In this document: positions 32,597 to 43,504 of the stretch, in pieces
Layout: each line of letters starts with the position of its first letter
How positions within the stretch are numbered: the stretch's first letter is position 1
NCBI RefSeq assembly: GCF_963678975.1
Contig: NC_089276.1
Location: 19,411,272 to 19,475,271 of the forward strand
Length of the DNA: 64,000 nt
Direction: 5' to 3'
Origin: Dysidea avara
Taxonomy: Eukaryota; Porifera; Demospongiae; Dictyoceratida; Dysideidae
The notes under the pieces: generated by a model
Databases searched by the model: none
What the model was told of the DNA's origin: nothing
What the model saw: only the letters and a program-made list of their open reading frames with translations
Translations under genes and position numbers: made by a program

Positions 32597-35500
32597 GTGA
32601 GAAGTGTGATTTTATTTACAGTACGTTTTAGTATTTGCCAGTATCGTGGTTAGAAGCAATTGAATTGGGCCAATTAAGTGTGCATTTGTTGGGGTGACTC
32701 GATGGAGCCTTTGTATAAAGGCTCAATCGTGTACCTGTTAGTCCGTCTTGCTTGAATTGTTTACTGATAGAGCACACATGCACTGATTTAATTGTATATT
32801 ACGACTCAAAATATGCCACAATGTATTAACAATTCTAATTAATAAAATCATACCATTTTTTAATGGTGGGTTACGGTATTATGTATAGATGTAGGCTTGT
32901 CCCAATAATGTCTTGCATTCACCGATATAATTGAACAATTGGATTTACTGCATTTCTAGGGGAGTCAGCTGTGATTGACCTCACCGATATGGATTGTACA
33001 GAGTATGAGCTGACTGTAGAACATGGTGATGAATATTACAACTGTCTTGCTGGAAACCAGTGGCTCTCAGATAAGGTACAATTAATGTTAGCACTTCACA
33101 GCTAAGTCATTATGTACATTGCATGTATGTGAATCGGTGCTGGTTAAAACACTTGCAACAGGATTCAAGGATTTTGCTTGTCGAATATTTACCCTGGTTA
33201 TTATTACACTTAACAAACCGCGACACTTCTTCATTGCATTAAATCCCACTGTTTTATATACAGTACCGCCCAGTGGTAATGTTACAATACCTCACAAGTG
33301 CTCAAATCCAGGCCCTGACTTGACATGACACAAAACTGGAAATCATCACATGCGAAGGCATGCGGTTACTGGAGCAACCACCAGAGGGAGCTCGAGTTTG
33401 TGGCTACATGTGGTGAGTTACTAACACACACATGCCAAAGAAATTCACAGGTCGACAATGGGCTACACGAGTGTCAACTGCTCGCAAGTGTAACATTACC
33501 TCTAGACAGTACTATAGTACAACATGCATTCAATATATTTTCCAACGATTGAGTTGATTAGCAATTGATTGCTTACACTATAGTGAAAATTAATTTGTGA
33601 GCTGTTTCAAGTACATAAGTCTTGAAAGTTTTTCACACGAGCATTTTCAGATTTGTAGATATTCAGGGATTGTGTATTGTAAACATGAAACTATACTTCA
33701 TGATATCTTACATAGTGTTGATTCTGCAAGTGTAATATTTTTTATGTATCTGTTTTTGTAGGTAATATCAGACTACCTAAGGCTTTTAGAAGATCATGTT
33801 CAGAAGGTTTGGTAATTAGTAACAATGTTAGCATAATTGCAGGGGTGAAAATAACAAATTTATGTCAGGCTGACAATTGTCAGACCAGAAAGCTACTTGG
33901 TCGGTCACTGCTGAAGTTGATCTGACACATGCTGTGACACCGAGCTGGATGTAGCCAAACCTTGTGGTAAAGCACTACAGGGAAGGCTCACCTTAGTGTG
34001 CAAAGCACACTAGCATGCCATTCTAGGGGAGTCTGGGGGCATGTTCCCCCAAGGAAGTTTTGAATATTAGACCCTCTGAGATCAAATCTGAGGTGATTTT
34101 AGCGGTAAGTAAAACAGTTACACAATATTTTACTTCTTAACATTTGTATTATCAGTGTATCTCTAATTTAGTGTGCAACTGGCTGCACTTGTGTGTCAGG
34201 AATGTTTTGTATTTTTTTTGTTTAACACATGTATTTATGCATTTTGCAGAAAATATTCATTAAAGTTGATTGTATTGTGTTGTAATATTTATAATATTCA
34301 CACTTGTTGACGTACAAAAAAAATTATTGTTCAAAAACAGTACTTAGCAATACTAAAATTTATAACAATGAGCTTTATTTACACCTGAAAGTATATTAAT
34401 CATGAAACGTATATATAGCATCACTGAGAATAATTAAATGAATCAATGATGACATTTAAAAAAGTCTCAAACCTCCTGGTCATTATCATCGTCAAACCAG
34501 CTGTCCCATTTCTCAATATCTAGTAGCTCAACTTCAGAACCATCACTGTCACTACCTTCTGTAGTCTTCTGTCTTCGTCGATATTCTTTTCTCGGCTTCT
34601 GGTTTGGCCTTCTTCCTGACTGACAGTCACTCCACCAAAGGTCAATTGCTGAGTCTGGAGAAAAATTTCTGGGGGTGGGACCTTCTGTGTTGAAATCATT
34701 AAGTGTAATGCAACTCAGGCTTGTTCGTCTCTCATTTTTGATGACTTTCAAAATGGAAAAAATAACGTTCAACTTTAGCAGTCGAGAATGGCAAGCTGAA
34801 CAGCAGGTCTGTGATCAAGAATACATTAGGCCACTTGGAAGAATCGGGTGATGACTTTAGCTGGTACCATATTGTTTTATAGCTATCACATCCAATTCTG
34901 AGATAAGCTCTTGCATATTCAACAATATCTTCAACTTCATCAAGACTGGCAGTGATGTTGATGCGTTATTTCGAAAAGAAATTTCGAATTTCTTCTTCAT
35001 TTGATCCCTGACAGCTGGACTTAGCGCCGTAGACAAAAGACTCCGAACAATAGGACTATAAGTTGTAATCGGCTCGCGCTTACTTCTAGCCTGATCCCTG
35101 CATAACAGCGCCATGGCTGATTTATGCTGCTCGCTACAAGCATGGTCAGTAATGTTGCTTGTTCTGTGATTGGTGGAGCCATCAATCCATGTCTTAGAAA
35201 AGTTCTTTTTCCCGCATAACCTTCCCTCATACCTTCGACAAACCTCGCAACAAAGTGTTGAGATCATTGTCCTGTATCAGCGCGTAGCCATGTCAGAGTA
35301 TGGTGTTCGCGATCGTAACTCCGTTGCCACTTAAGAAACGTTTCTTTCAATGCTTGTCTCTTAATCCGCTTCGCCTTCGAGCTGCTACTAAAAGCACACG
35401 GAGTCTTTCTGCTGCTCGTCATTAATCGTATGTGTTGTACTGCTAACGTGGTGACATTTTAATTAATGACACAAGCGCATGGACACGCCTTTTTTTCGTT

Positions 35501-37274
35501 CGGTCGGATAATTGACCGGCCAGCAAGCAAACTGACCGGCCACAGTAGCAAAGTGTCCGGATTTTGGCCGATGACCGACCGTTATTTTCACCCCTGAATT
35601 GTGAAAAGCTGCTTTTCATCAGAGTCGTGCCCAACGTTTAACTATTCTTAACTGTTTCTTTACAAAGAAGCTACTAGAGACAGGCTACTCTGGTGTGCAG
35701 AACTGGTACTCAAAGGTACGTATACTGATATAATTTTATATTTACTAGCTTTACTATGTTTTTTTGTTGTTTTTTTTTTGCTAAATTTAAGGTAAACTTT
35801 TTGGAGAGTGATTATTTGCTTGCTATTTTTTCAAATGACAGCCACTGGACAATGATGGTTAGTAATCATAGTATGGCACCTTTGCTAAAGTATTTGATTA
35901 TTAATTAGAGAATAGAACTAGCCAATAAGAAGATGATATACTATGATTCGTTGAACACTGAACAAACTTGTTGTTTTGAATCTTTAAAGTATGTGAAATA
36001 CTTTAATTAGTGATTGAGCTATGCTTTGTAAAATTAGGATGTTTTTTCATGAACGGCAGCTTGTTTCAAAGGACCTTTGGCAATGCAAAACTATGAGTGT
36101 AAGATTAAATGTGTGCGTAATATTGGTGGAAAATGTACAATACATTTTAATGTTATTAGAGTATACCACAGCAGAACAATCAGTATGACTGTGGAGTATT
36201 TCTGTTAGAAGTAAGGGATTTACTGTTATTAAGACATTGACACAGTAATGTTGTTTCGTATCATATTATACAGTATGCCCGATGCCTCTTACTGGACTAC
36301 CCAATGACTTTTACACAGGTACATGTACAATGTAATAATAGCTAGGTACATATGTTGTACGATGTACACATTGAATATTTTGCCATGTTTGGTAGCCATG
36401 GTTATTGTGATTTTCAGCTAGGAAAACTAACCAGATATTATGCAAAGGTGGCTGTTTTTCAAAGAGACTACCATGGGCTTGTGTGGCACTAAGGCCAGGG
36501 CATTTATATGGACTCTCCAATAACTGACCTGATTCCTTAAATGCTTTTATACACTAAGATACTCTCATAAAAGTGCTGTTTTAATCAGATAGCTGACTTA
36601 AATATATTCCTGGATTCAGTATTGAATGTGCATGTATTACAAACAATTCAACCAGCATATTTAAATACAAGCAGTGGCTCTTATTCGAGGGCAGCTTTTA
36701 TGATAATAAGTCAAGGCTATGTATGAACTATGCCATAGCTAAAATATGGTGTTTGTATAGTGGTATGAAATCATACAGATAATTTAAGCACTCTCATATT
36801 CCCTTATTCCTTTTTACAGATCTTTCACCATAGCTATTGCTACAAGCTTTGTAATTTTATGAATATTAGTATATGCTAATTAAAGTGCAACCATAGATAG
36901 CATATCCATGTCATAATAATTTGTTTTGTTTGGACATTCAGGAAATAAAGTTGTTACGATTTGTCTCAGTCCTATCAACATTAATATTCAGGATCATGCA
37001 CAAAAGTATCCAATTTATCATGTTTCAGGTGCATATCTTTATGGAAGGGCTGTACTATGCATATGCATACTTTGCGGTCGTCTGCAGTAGTATTTTAATT
37101 TAGTGGTGCTTTAATTCTATGTCCTATCTTATGTGGTGTTTATATCACTGACAGTAATATTATTTATCTTCACTATAGGTGGAAATGCCTAGAATTCGTC
37201 AGAGAATAGCAAATGAGTTGGCTAACACAAAGTTATTGTTAACTCGTGACACGCTACTAAGTGACTCTGTGTGA
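32560..37274 (+). CDS. Ulp1/SENP-type C48 cysteine protease, 10 exons
   Basis: Deconjugating protease for SUMO or NEDD8-like modifiers. Exons: 32560-32596, 32960-33075, 33762-33806, 35623-35715, 35792-35857, 35909-35988, 36038-36098, 36160-36210, 36274-36318, 37179-37274; phases agree throughout and give 229 residues, close to SENP8 length. The catalytic set is complete: His in SNDSHWTMM, Asp in MIYYDSLN, Gln in IPQQNNQYDCGVF and Cys in DCGVF. The substrate-side motif GNQWLSDKVISDYL matches the family WLND-type entry. It lies inside the MULE arms and its frame runs, past its TGA, into the transposase ORF. Intron 3 holds a deleted hAT element. Whether it is a transposon gene or captured host gene is discussed in findings. 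Confidence 0.8.
32960..33075 (+). CDS. Ulp1 exon 2
   Basis: ttctag acceptor; reads ESAVIDLTDMDCTEYELTV and ends CLAGNQWLSDK at a GTACAA donor in phase 0. WLSDK is the start of the catalytic domain. Confidence 0.75.
33762..33806 (+). CDS. Ulp1 exon 3
   Basis: ttgtag acceptor; VISDYLRLLEDHVQK; phase 0 donor GTTTGG. A better donor 5 bases further (GTAATT) would break the frame to the next exon. Confidence 0.7.
34467..34772 (-). pseudogene. hAT transposase C-terminal fragment
   Basis: Frame with IKNERRTSLSCITLNDF and a later DLWWSDC motif, typical of the tail after the hAT dimerisation region. An acidic end (DSWFDDDNDQE) precedes the stop. It is separated from the N-terminal fragment by a deletion and has no usable start of its own. 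Confidence 0.6.
34857..35267 (-). pseudogene. hAT transposase N-terminal fragment (TTF/BED-like zinc finger)
   Basis: Reads CCEVCRRYEGRLCGKKNFSK, WIDGSTNHRTSNITDHA and CSEQHKSAMAL, the Cys2-His type finger of ZNF862/TTF-like hAT transposases. It ends without the RNase H-like core, so it is a remnant of a deletion derivative. Confidence 0.65.
35623..35715 (+). CDS. Ulp1 exon 4
   Basis: catcag acceptor; SRAQRLTILNCFFTKKLL then GYSGVQNWYSK; phase 0 at both ends with GTACGT donor. Matches the FF-T-KL...V..W element of Ulp1 proteases. Confidence 0.75.
35792..35857 (+). CDS. Ulp1 exon 5, catalytic His
   Basis: VNFLESDYLLAIFSND then SHWTMM; the His before Trp is the catalytic base. Confidence 0.8.
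35909..35988 (+). CDS. Ulp1 exon 6, catalytic Asp
   Basis: RIELANKKMIYYDSLNTEQ; the Asp of YYDSL is the third triad member. GTATGT donor in phase 2. Confidence 0.8.
36038..36098 (+). CDS. Ulp1 exon 7
   Basis: MFFHERQLVSKDLWQCKTMS; the GTAAGA donor after AGT gives phase 0 to the next exon. Confidence 0.7.
36160..36210 (+). CDS. Ulp1 exon 8, catalytic Gln and Cys
   Basis: SIPQQNNQYDCGVFLLE holds the oxyanion Gln and the nucleophile Cys in the canonical Q-x5-DCG arrangement. Confidence 0.85.
36274..36318 (+). CDS. Ulp1 exon 9
   Basis: YARCLLLDYPMTFTQ, phase 0 on both sides. Confidence 0.7.
37179..37274 (+). CDS. Ulp1 exon 10 and TGA
   Basis: VEMPRIRQRIANELANTKL then DTLLSDSV and TGA (37,272-37,274). 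MPxIRxxI is the usual C-terminal helix of Ulp1 proteases. The frame after TGA stays open into the transposase ORF. Confidence 0.75.
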   Translation: MEMPRIRQRIANELANTKLLLTRDTLLSDSV

Positions 37275-37338
37275 CTAGGAGAGAAGGATCATTGTTTGCC
37301 ACTAAAAGAGAAGGATCCTTTTTGCAGTAGTGGTAAAA

Positions 37339-40196
37339 TGTTTATGAAACCAAAGGTGCAACCAGTCAATATCTTAGCACTCAATGACGGCAATAAATCC
37401 TTTGTTACAGAACCTGAGGTGCAACCAGTTGAGCTTTTACAACTTGATGAAAGTAGGAAATCAATTGATACAGAACCCAAGATGGAACTAGTTGACGAAA
37501 CTGCATTTGAGGATAGTTTTAATTGTATTATTACATGGGATGACTTAAATAATGAGTTAAAGGCAATTCTTCCACCAAAATCTACAAGTACAAATATGTC
37601 ATACACTTATGTCATCGAGAAGTACGAAGATTTGACACAGGAAGCATTTTCTGGTGAACCTAAGGAGTGTTTCAATGTAGAATTTAGAGTTAACTTGCAT
37701 TCCAAAGAAGAATTTAATGATTGGATTACAGCTTTTTTTCAGTCAAGCCAATGCACATATCGCAAGACCCGCACATACAATCCATCTTTAAAAAGAGTGT
37801 TGTATAAGCTGGACATGCATTGCCACCATTATCGAAAACAACTTACAGCAAAGCAGCTAAGCGCTAAAAGCAAGAAGCCTAAAAAGCCAACTATGGTTAG
37901 TACCTTACGGAACAAAAAAACAAATTGTCCTTCAAGACTCTCTGTTACATTGTTTGCAACAAACAACAAGGCTACTTCCTTACAGCGTAGCCATCCTTTG
38001 TATGTCAAACTTCTGTTTCAGCATAACCATCCGATCAAATGCTTTCATACCTTGAGCTTTAAATCAGTATCCCAAGAAACAAAGGATGCATACTTCACAC
38101 TGTTTGCTCTGGGCCATTCAGCTGCTACTGCAAGACACTATCACGAATCACAACTGCTGGGAGATCCAGATTCAACACAGGCCACACTAGCAGATAGATC
38201 AGTCAATCCTAATCCTCAAGATGTAAGCAGATTGTTTGATACATGGAGGAAATCAGAACTGGGACTACAGAATGGAAAATCAATGTTTGAAAAACTCGAA
38301 GAAGAAATAAGGTTATATAATGAAAAATATAATTCAATAGGTGGGAAAGCAACTTTACAGTTTTTTGACGGCATGAAGCCCAATGATAAAGGAGAATCCG
38401 CTGATGATGGAGAAATTAGTGATTGCAGTGATTCTGGCAAGCCTCCAAAAAGACGTAAATGTGCTATTCAGCCAATGATTGTTACCATTTGTACTCCAAT
38501 GATGACAAGAGCTCATCAGAACCTCCCACAAGCGGCAGAAGTCATGTACTGTGATTCAACTTCCTGCCTTGATCGCTTCAATACATCTGTCTTTCTTTTT
38601 TCAACTAATCATGCAGGAGGATCCATTCCTTTAGGAATTGCATTGACATCAGATGAAAAGGAATCTACATTATGTTCAGCTTTATCAGATTTAAAAAAGG
38701 TGTGGCCGCAAGATGCATTTTACAACAGCGGTACAAGTGTTGGACCTAAAGTCATACTTACAGATGACAGTGCAGCAGAACAAGCTGCTTTGCAGTCAGT
38801 ATGGCCTTCTTCAACATTGTTACTTTGCTCATTCCACTTCTTGCAGAGACGATGGACATGGTTATATGATGGTAAAAACAAAATTGTTCAGGGAGATCGT
38901 GTGATATTAATTAATTTGCTAAAAAAGCTTTTGTATAGCAAATCTGAGCTATTACTAAATGAGAGCTACAGTGATTTGTTAAAGCACACTACAGCATCCA
39001 AGTACCCCCACTTTTGCAATTATGTGAAAGCTCTTTGGACCAAGAGACACCAGTGGGCTCTTTGCTTTCATGTTTCTTTGCCAGTTCGTGGTAATCACAC
39101 CAACAATTATTCAGAAGCTGGCATGAAAATTCTCAAAGAATTGATATTTAGTCGTGTCAAAGCCTACAATCTCATTCAAATGTTTCACTTTGTGACAGAT
39201 GCTTTAGAACTTTACTATCAGAGGAAGCTGCTCAGCATAGCTCATTGCAGGTTTGATCACTACGTATCTATGAAGTTCAAAGGTATCAATGCAAGCAAAA
39301 TTAAGCTGGAAAACATATACACTACGGACAACAATGATCAGTTTAAGGTTGTAAGCTCAAGGGATACTGGCGATGTGTATACAGTGGATATGTCTGTGGG
39401 GTTCTGCACTTGTGTTCTAGGAAGTGATGGGTCTCCATGCAGTCACCAGGCAGCAGTTGCTATCAACTTTCATAAGTCAAGTATAAATTTTATTCCTTCC
39501 ATGCACCCTGAATCTAGGAAGCTGATGGCATATATAGCATTAGGAGAAAAGGCAGAGGCTGACTTGTCAATGTATGCAGCTGTGTCGCAGGCATCTGATG
39601 AAAAAACTTTTTGTGATAGTAAAAGGCAATTCCCTGAGATCGAGGAAGAAGAGAGTGCTGTGATCCCAATCGTTGTTGAGGATGGCACGTGTGAAATCAG
39701 TGAAGAGATGCAAATTGAAGAAGATGCAAACGTTGACCAGAATTCTGAAACATTGTCACAGCTAAAAGTTGTAATGGAAGACATGACAAAACACCTGCAA
39801 CAAAAGGATCAAGATTATAACATGGTCTCAGGAATTGAAAAGTTTGTAAAGAGATATCAAGATATGTGTGCAAGTAGTACCACTGCGAAGCTTGCTTCTG
39901 CATTGCATCAATTTGCATGGTCTCCAGGGGAAAAGTTGACTGTTCAACCTGGTTTGTTAAGAAGAGGGTATAGAATCCCAGTGCAGGCAACTGCTGCAGG
40001 TCGCCGTCGAAAGGGGACACCTAGGGGTAAAGGAACAGTTACATCAGGGAGACCGCTAAAATTGAATTGTACCGGAGGAAAAGAAAATGACACTAATCGC
40101 TACAACATGCCATCAAGAAGAGAGCCCAAGGGTAAACGCCCTCATAACTTTTCTGTCAATGTTTCAAAGGGCCTTCAAAATGCTGGAAAATGGTGA
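37339..40196 (+). CDS. Mutator-like (MULE) transposase with SWIM zinc finger
   Basis: Single uninterrupted ORF of about 950 residues from the first ATG at 37,339; it is open further up to the TGA at 37,272. It binds element ends and catalyses cut-and-paste transposition. Visible parts: N-terminal duplicated linker (VQPVNILALND / VQPVELLQLDE), a Cys/His DNA-binding region (DMHCHHYRKQ ... NCPSRLSVTLF), the DDE core with Asp in MYCDSTSCLD (near 38,552), Asp in VILTDDSAAEQAAL (near 38,763) with CSFHF after it, and Glu in NYSEAGMKILKEL (near 39,112). A SWIM finger follows (CTCVLGSDGSPCSH, 39,402-39,446), then a basic C-terminus. No frameshift or stop: probably intact or recently active. It could instead be a domesticated ZSWIM-like gene, but the inverted arms argue for a transposon. 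Confidence 0.85.
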
Positions 40197-40593
40197 ACTC
40201 ATCATATCACAGTGTGGCCAACTTTTTGCACTCTTGTTAGTCTTGTGGAATTTCAGTACGGCTGTAGTAGTCAGTTATGTACAATGTGTCTTTTTAAATG
40301 CATGCAATTATATTTGAACCACTGGGACACTTTGGAACAATTAAGGTCTAGGGACACAATGAATAGCTAACTAGCTAATTGCATGCGTGTCTTAAAAATA
40401 GCATTCATTACTAGGAGGGTCCTTCAATGACCTAAGGTGAACGCGCTGACTGTTTAAGCTTAAGCATAACTACGTACAGAGTCTAGCTGTATAGTCTACA
40501 GTGCAACTAAAATGATTACGTTCGATTGTGCAGGGTCGAGTAATTGATATCTGTTCACTTTATGGATATTTCCGTAAAACCATTAAATGGAAA

Positions 40594-40634
40594 TATTAAA
40601 GTTACAAAACCTCGTACAAAAAAAAAATTCGCCC
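40594..40634 (-). repeat. Inner part of right MULE arm
   Basis: Inverted copy of 32,401-32,440 (ACCTCGTAC, A-run, TTCGCCC). The arm is then broken by the nested element and resumes at 46,810. Confidence 0.7.
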
Positions 40635-41369
40635 TCGCCGGGCGAATTTTTTTTTGGGCACACTTTGGACTTAGAAAATTTTCACGAAATATTTTTTTCC
40701 GGATAATGTTGTGTACGTATCCTGGATACTGACATGTTGAAGCCGACCGGGGGAGCCGACTAGTTAGCAGGGCCAACAACGTCGTGTTCTCCGCCAGGCT
40801 GGCAGCCGGCGCTAGAAAAGAAGGGCGAAAAAATTGAGCCAGTTTAGAAGAACTCTTTCCTCCTGCCGTTTTTTCAGAAGGACTGTTCTTACCTTGTTTC
40901 TCTCACTGGCTGCCTCGCTGGCTGCCTCGCTGGCTGCCTCATCACTATGAACTGATTTGTCAGTGGCGTCTCGCATTACCTGGCAGCACAGAGCTATTCA
41001 CAGGTTGGTGAAACTGATTATGTGAGTGTGAAGCAGCTTGTGTTTTATTCTTGACTCCACTGTGTGTGTGTGTCTCGTTTTTGTGCTATGTATTAAACTG
41101 TTTGTACCTCCTGCAAGGAAGAACAACTTAAGCCGATTGCATTGAGGTTAAACAATAAATCAAATGTGTGTGTGTGTGTGTGTGTCACTATAGGTGTTAT
41201 GAATTCTCTCATGGAAGAACGGCTCTGTCGAATGTGTTGAGTTTAATTTTTAATTTAAATCTGACATTAGATAACTTGTTTGTTTTTATCTGTTGTACCA
41301 GTTATAACTGAACAAGGGATGGTCACTACCTATGTGTGGTTCTGTAAAACCATCTACGACTGTGCAGAT

Positions 41370-42111
41370 GGTCCTACTGAGTATTGGAACTATAATATTA
41401 TGTTGCTGAACATCAGTTGTGGTTTTTGTCATCTTATTAGTATTAACAAATTCTACTTTCTCAGAAAGAAATATGAAAAATTATTTGCTATTCTATTGTA
41501 GTAACAATTAAGTGACTGATATTTGTAGTGACATTAAGTCCCAATAGAAAATAACATTTCGCTACTTAGAGATGTTCCTTGCCCTATAGAGATGCTACTG
41601 TTATATACGTTAATTCACCTATCAATGTATTACCCTACTATCCTGCCCTTGGGCATATATGGGGATTTCAAACAGCTGAATGTCAAATGACCCATAGAAG
41701 GGCAAACCTATTGTGTCAAATCCTCAGTTATCCACACAGGGATATGACAAGTTACAAGAAAAAGTATACTTGTGTGTTTAATGAATGATTATCAAAATTA
41801 ATGCCCTATAGTGCGGCAACAGTTTTGTGTCAATTCTCCCTGTAAATACATTGATAGGTGTATTATAGATATTTTAATTTTCATCACCACTTTATTATAT
41901 GGTAACGTGGTCATGATTTTGTGTGATGTTGTGTGTATTGGGTATGATGTTCTTATTTGTAGGTGGAAACTCAGATATTGCAAGCAACTGGCTAGGGAAT
42001 TCAACGTCTAATGAGGTAACCTAACACACTACAGAATGCCAAGAAATGCTTATTGGATCGAAGTCATCTCATCTTTATGCAATCACTGGGAGAATAAGGA
42101 CTCATTGTTCC
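41370..42111. other. Interior of nested element, nothing recognised
   Basis: AT-rich sequence with short ORFs only. A splice-like block at about 41,961-42,011 (CKQLAREFNV then stop) is too short to support. Confidence 0.35.
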
Positions 42112-42732
42112 AACTAGTCTCCATGCCAGACGGTTTGTGTGGGGGTGGCAAATAAGCTTCTAGTCACTGTTGCACACATTCTGTGACCACTGTGGAATGT
42201 TGGCAGAGCCAATCAGATTGCCTTGCGGACTCTATAAAACAAACACCAATTATTCAAATTCTTACTGTAATAAAGGACTGAAGTTTAACAATGCCATAGG
42301 CTTAGGATATTTGTTCCCCTTGTACAGAGCTCTTATAATCATTGGATTTGTGAAGTAGTGGAATTGTCGAGGAAGACCTTCATTCAAATACATCATGACA
42401 TTACCAGTACAATTTTCGCCTCAGCTTGCTCAGACGTGACTGGCATGATTCATCCTTGCCACAAAATTTACCTCAGCTTGCTCAGACGTGACTGGCATGA
42501 TTCATCCTTGCCACAAAATTCGCCTCAGCTTGCTCAGACGTGACTGGCACGATTCATCCTTGCCACAAAATTTACCTCAGCTTGCTCAGACGTGACTGGC
42601 ACGATTCATCCTTGCCATAAAACAATAGCGTGATGTAATGCATGTCAGTTTATTCATGGAAAGTGTACAACAGTGATCAGACTGTTTATTTCTCGCCCCC
42701 ACACAAACTGTCTGGTATGTGAGACTAGTTAG
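42112..42732. mobile_element. MITE with 52-bp internal tandem repeats
   Basis: Inverted ends: AACTAGTCTCCATGCCAGAC with GGTTTGTGTGGGGG (42,112-42,155) and its complement at about 42,690-42,730. Between them a 52-bp unit (starting CCTCAGCTTGCTCAGACG) is repeated four times at 42,419, 42,471, 42,523 and 42,575. The TAGTCTC/GCCAGAC terminus resembles the MITEs at 2,113 and 13,878. No duplication seen. Confidence 0.65.
42419..42622. repeat. 52-bp tandem repeat, four copies
   Basis: Units begin CCTCAGCTTGCTCAGACGTG and end CCTTGCCACAAAATT; successive starts are exactly 52 bp apart. Copies differ by only a few bases. Confidence 0.9.
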
Positions 42733-43356
42733 GTACCTATATACAAATGTTGTACTTTTGCTGCATATTCAAGTTTTTTGTTATTCAGACAAAATAATTG
42801 TTAAATCTGCAATAATGGATAAATATGTGGGAGCTGATGAAAACAGAAAAGAAACTCACTGTAGTTTCTAATAACTATGTTACATACTGTGCAGGAATTG
42901 TGATCCACAGATGTGATTACTGTTAACCATTTAATTGAGTGACTGACAGTCTACTTGTTGGCTAATGTATTACAGTACATAGTTCTACGTATATGACTCA
43001 ACCATACAGTTAAGGTACATCTTTTTTATAAAGGACAAAAATTACCAATCTTTAAGAGGTTTCATTGTAGACAAATTTGTAAATTCTCAGTGCTATCTCT
43101 TATACAGGTTATTGTACAGGAACATTTCTAATATTATTGGTAATTAGAACTGCTCCCGTACAGTATGAGTCAAGCATATGTTGAATGACCTATTGCATGT
43201 ATGGTATAATTATGTACATATATATAAACTTATCTATTGGAACCACTATGTAACGAACCACTACGTACGTATGTAACGAACAGTTTGAGACCAACTGATG
43301 AAATCTTACTGAGAGTTTGTCCTTTAAATTGGAACCACAGAAATTTTTCTTTATAG

Positions 43357-43500
43357 TGGAGGGTACTTTAAGAGAGGTTCTACAGTTAGATAATCCATCA
43401 ATGCTTTTTAAATTCAGGAGTAAGAGTTACATGGTGCAAGTCAAGGTTGTCGACCAACAGGAAGAATTGTATGCAAAAGAAAACGAACAAGTAGCTACAG
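43357..43500 (+). CDS. Possible orphan exon in nested element
   Basis: tttatag acceptor, 48 codons, phase 1 to phase 1 (GTATCA donor): EGTLREVLQLDNPSMLFKF then SYMVQVKVVDQQEELYAK. The composition is clearly protein-like. No partner exon was found, and the family is not recognised. Confidence 0.35.
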
Positions 43501-43504
43501 GTAT

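Larger units (their letters stand above)
33840..35596 (-). mobile_element. Internally deleted hAT element in Ulp1 intron 3
   Basis: Perfect 16-bp inverted ends CAGGGGTGAAAATAAC (33,840) and its complement (ends 35,596). AATTG flanks both sides (33,835-33,839; 35,597-35,601), a 5-bp duplication, as reported for hAT5-type elements. Minus-strand coding remains: an N-terminal zinc-finger frame (35,267-34,857) and a C-terminal dimerisation-region frame (34,772-34,467), with the transposase core missing. Confidence 0.8.

Noticed and set aside
38216-38440. Minus-strand ORFs within the transposase region (also 37,289-37,606 and 39,470-40,020)
   Set aside because: Shadows of the long plus-strand MULE ORF; low-complexity Ser-rich translations without splice context.
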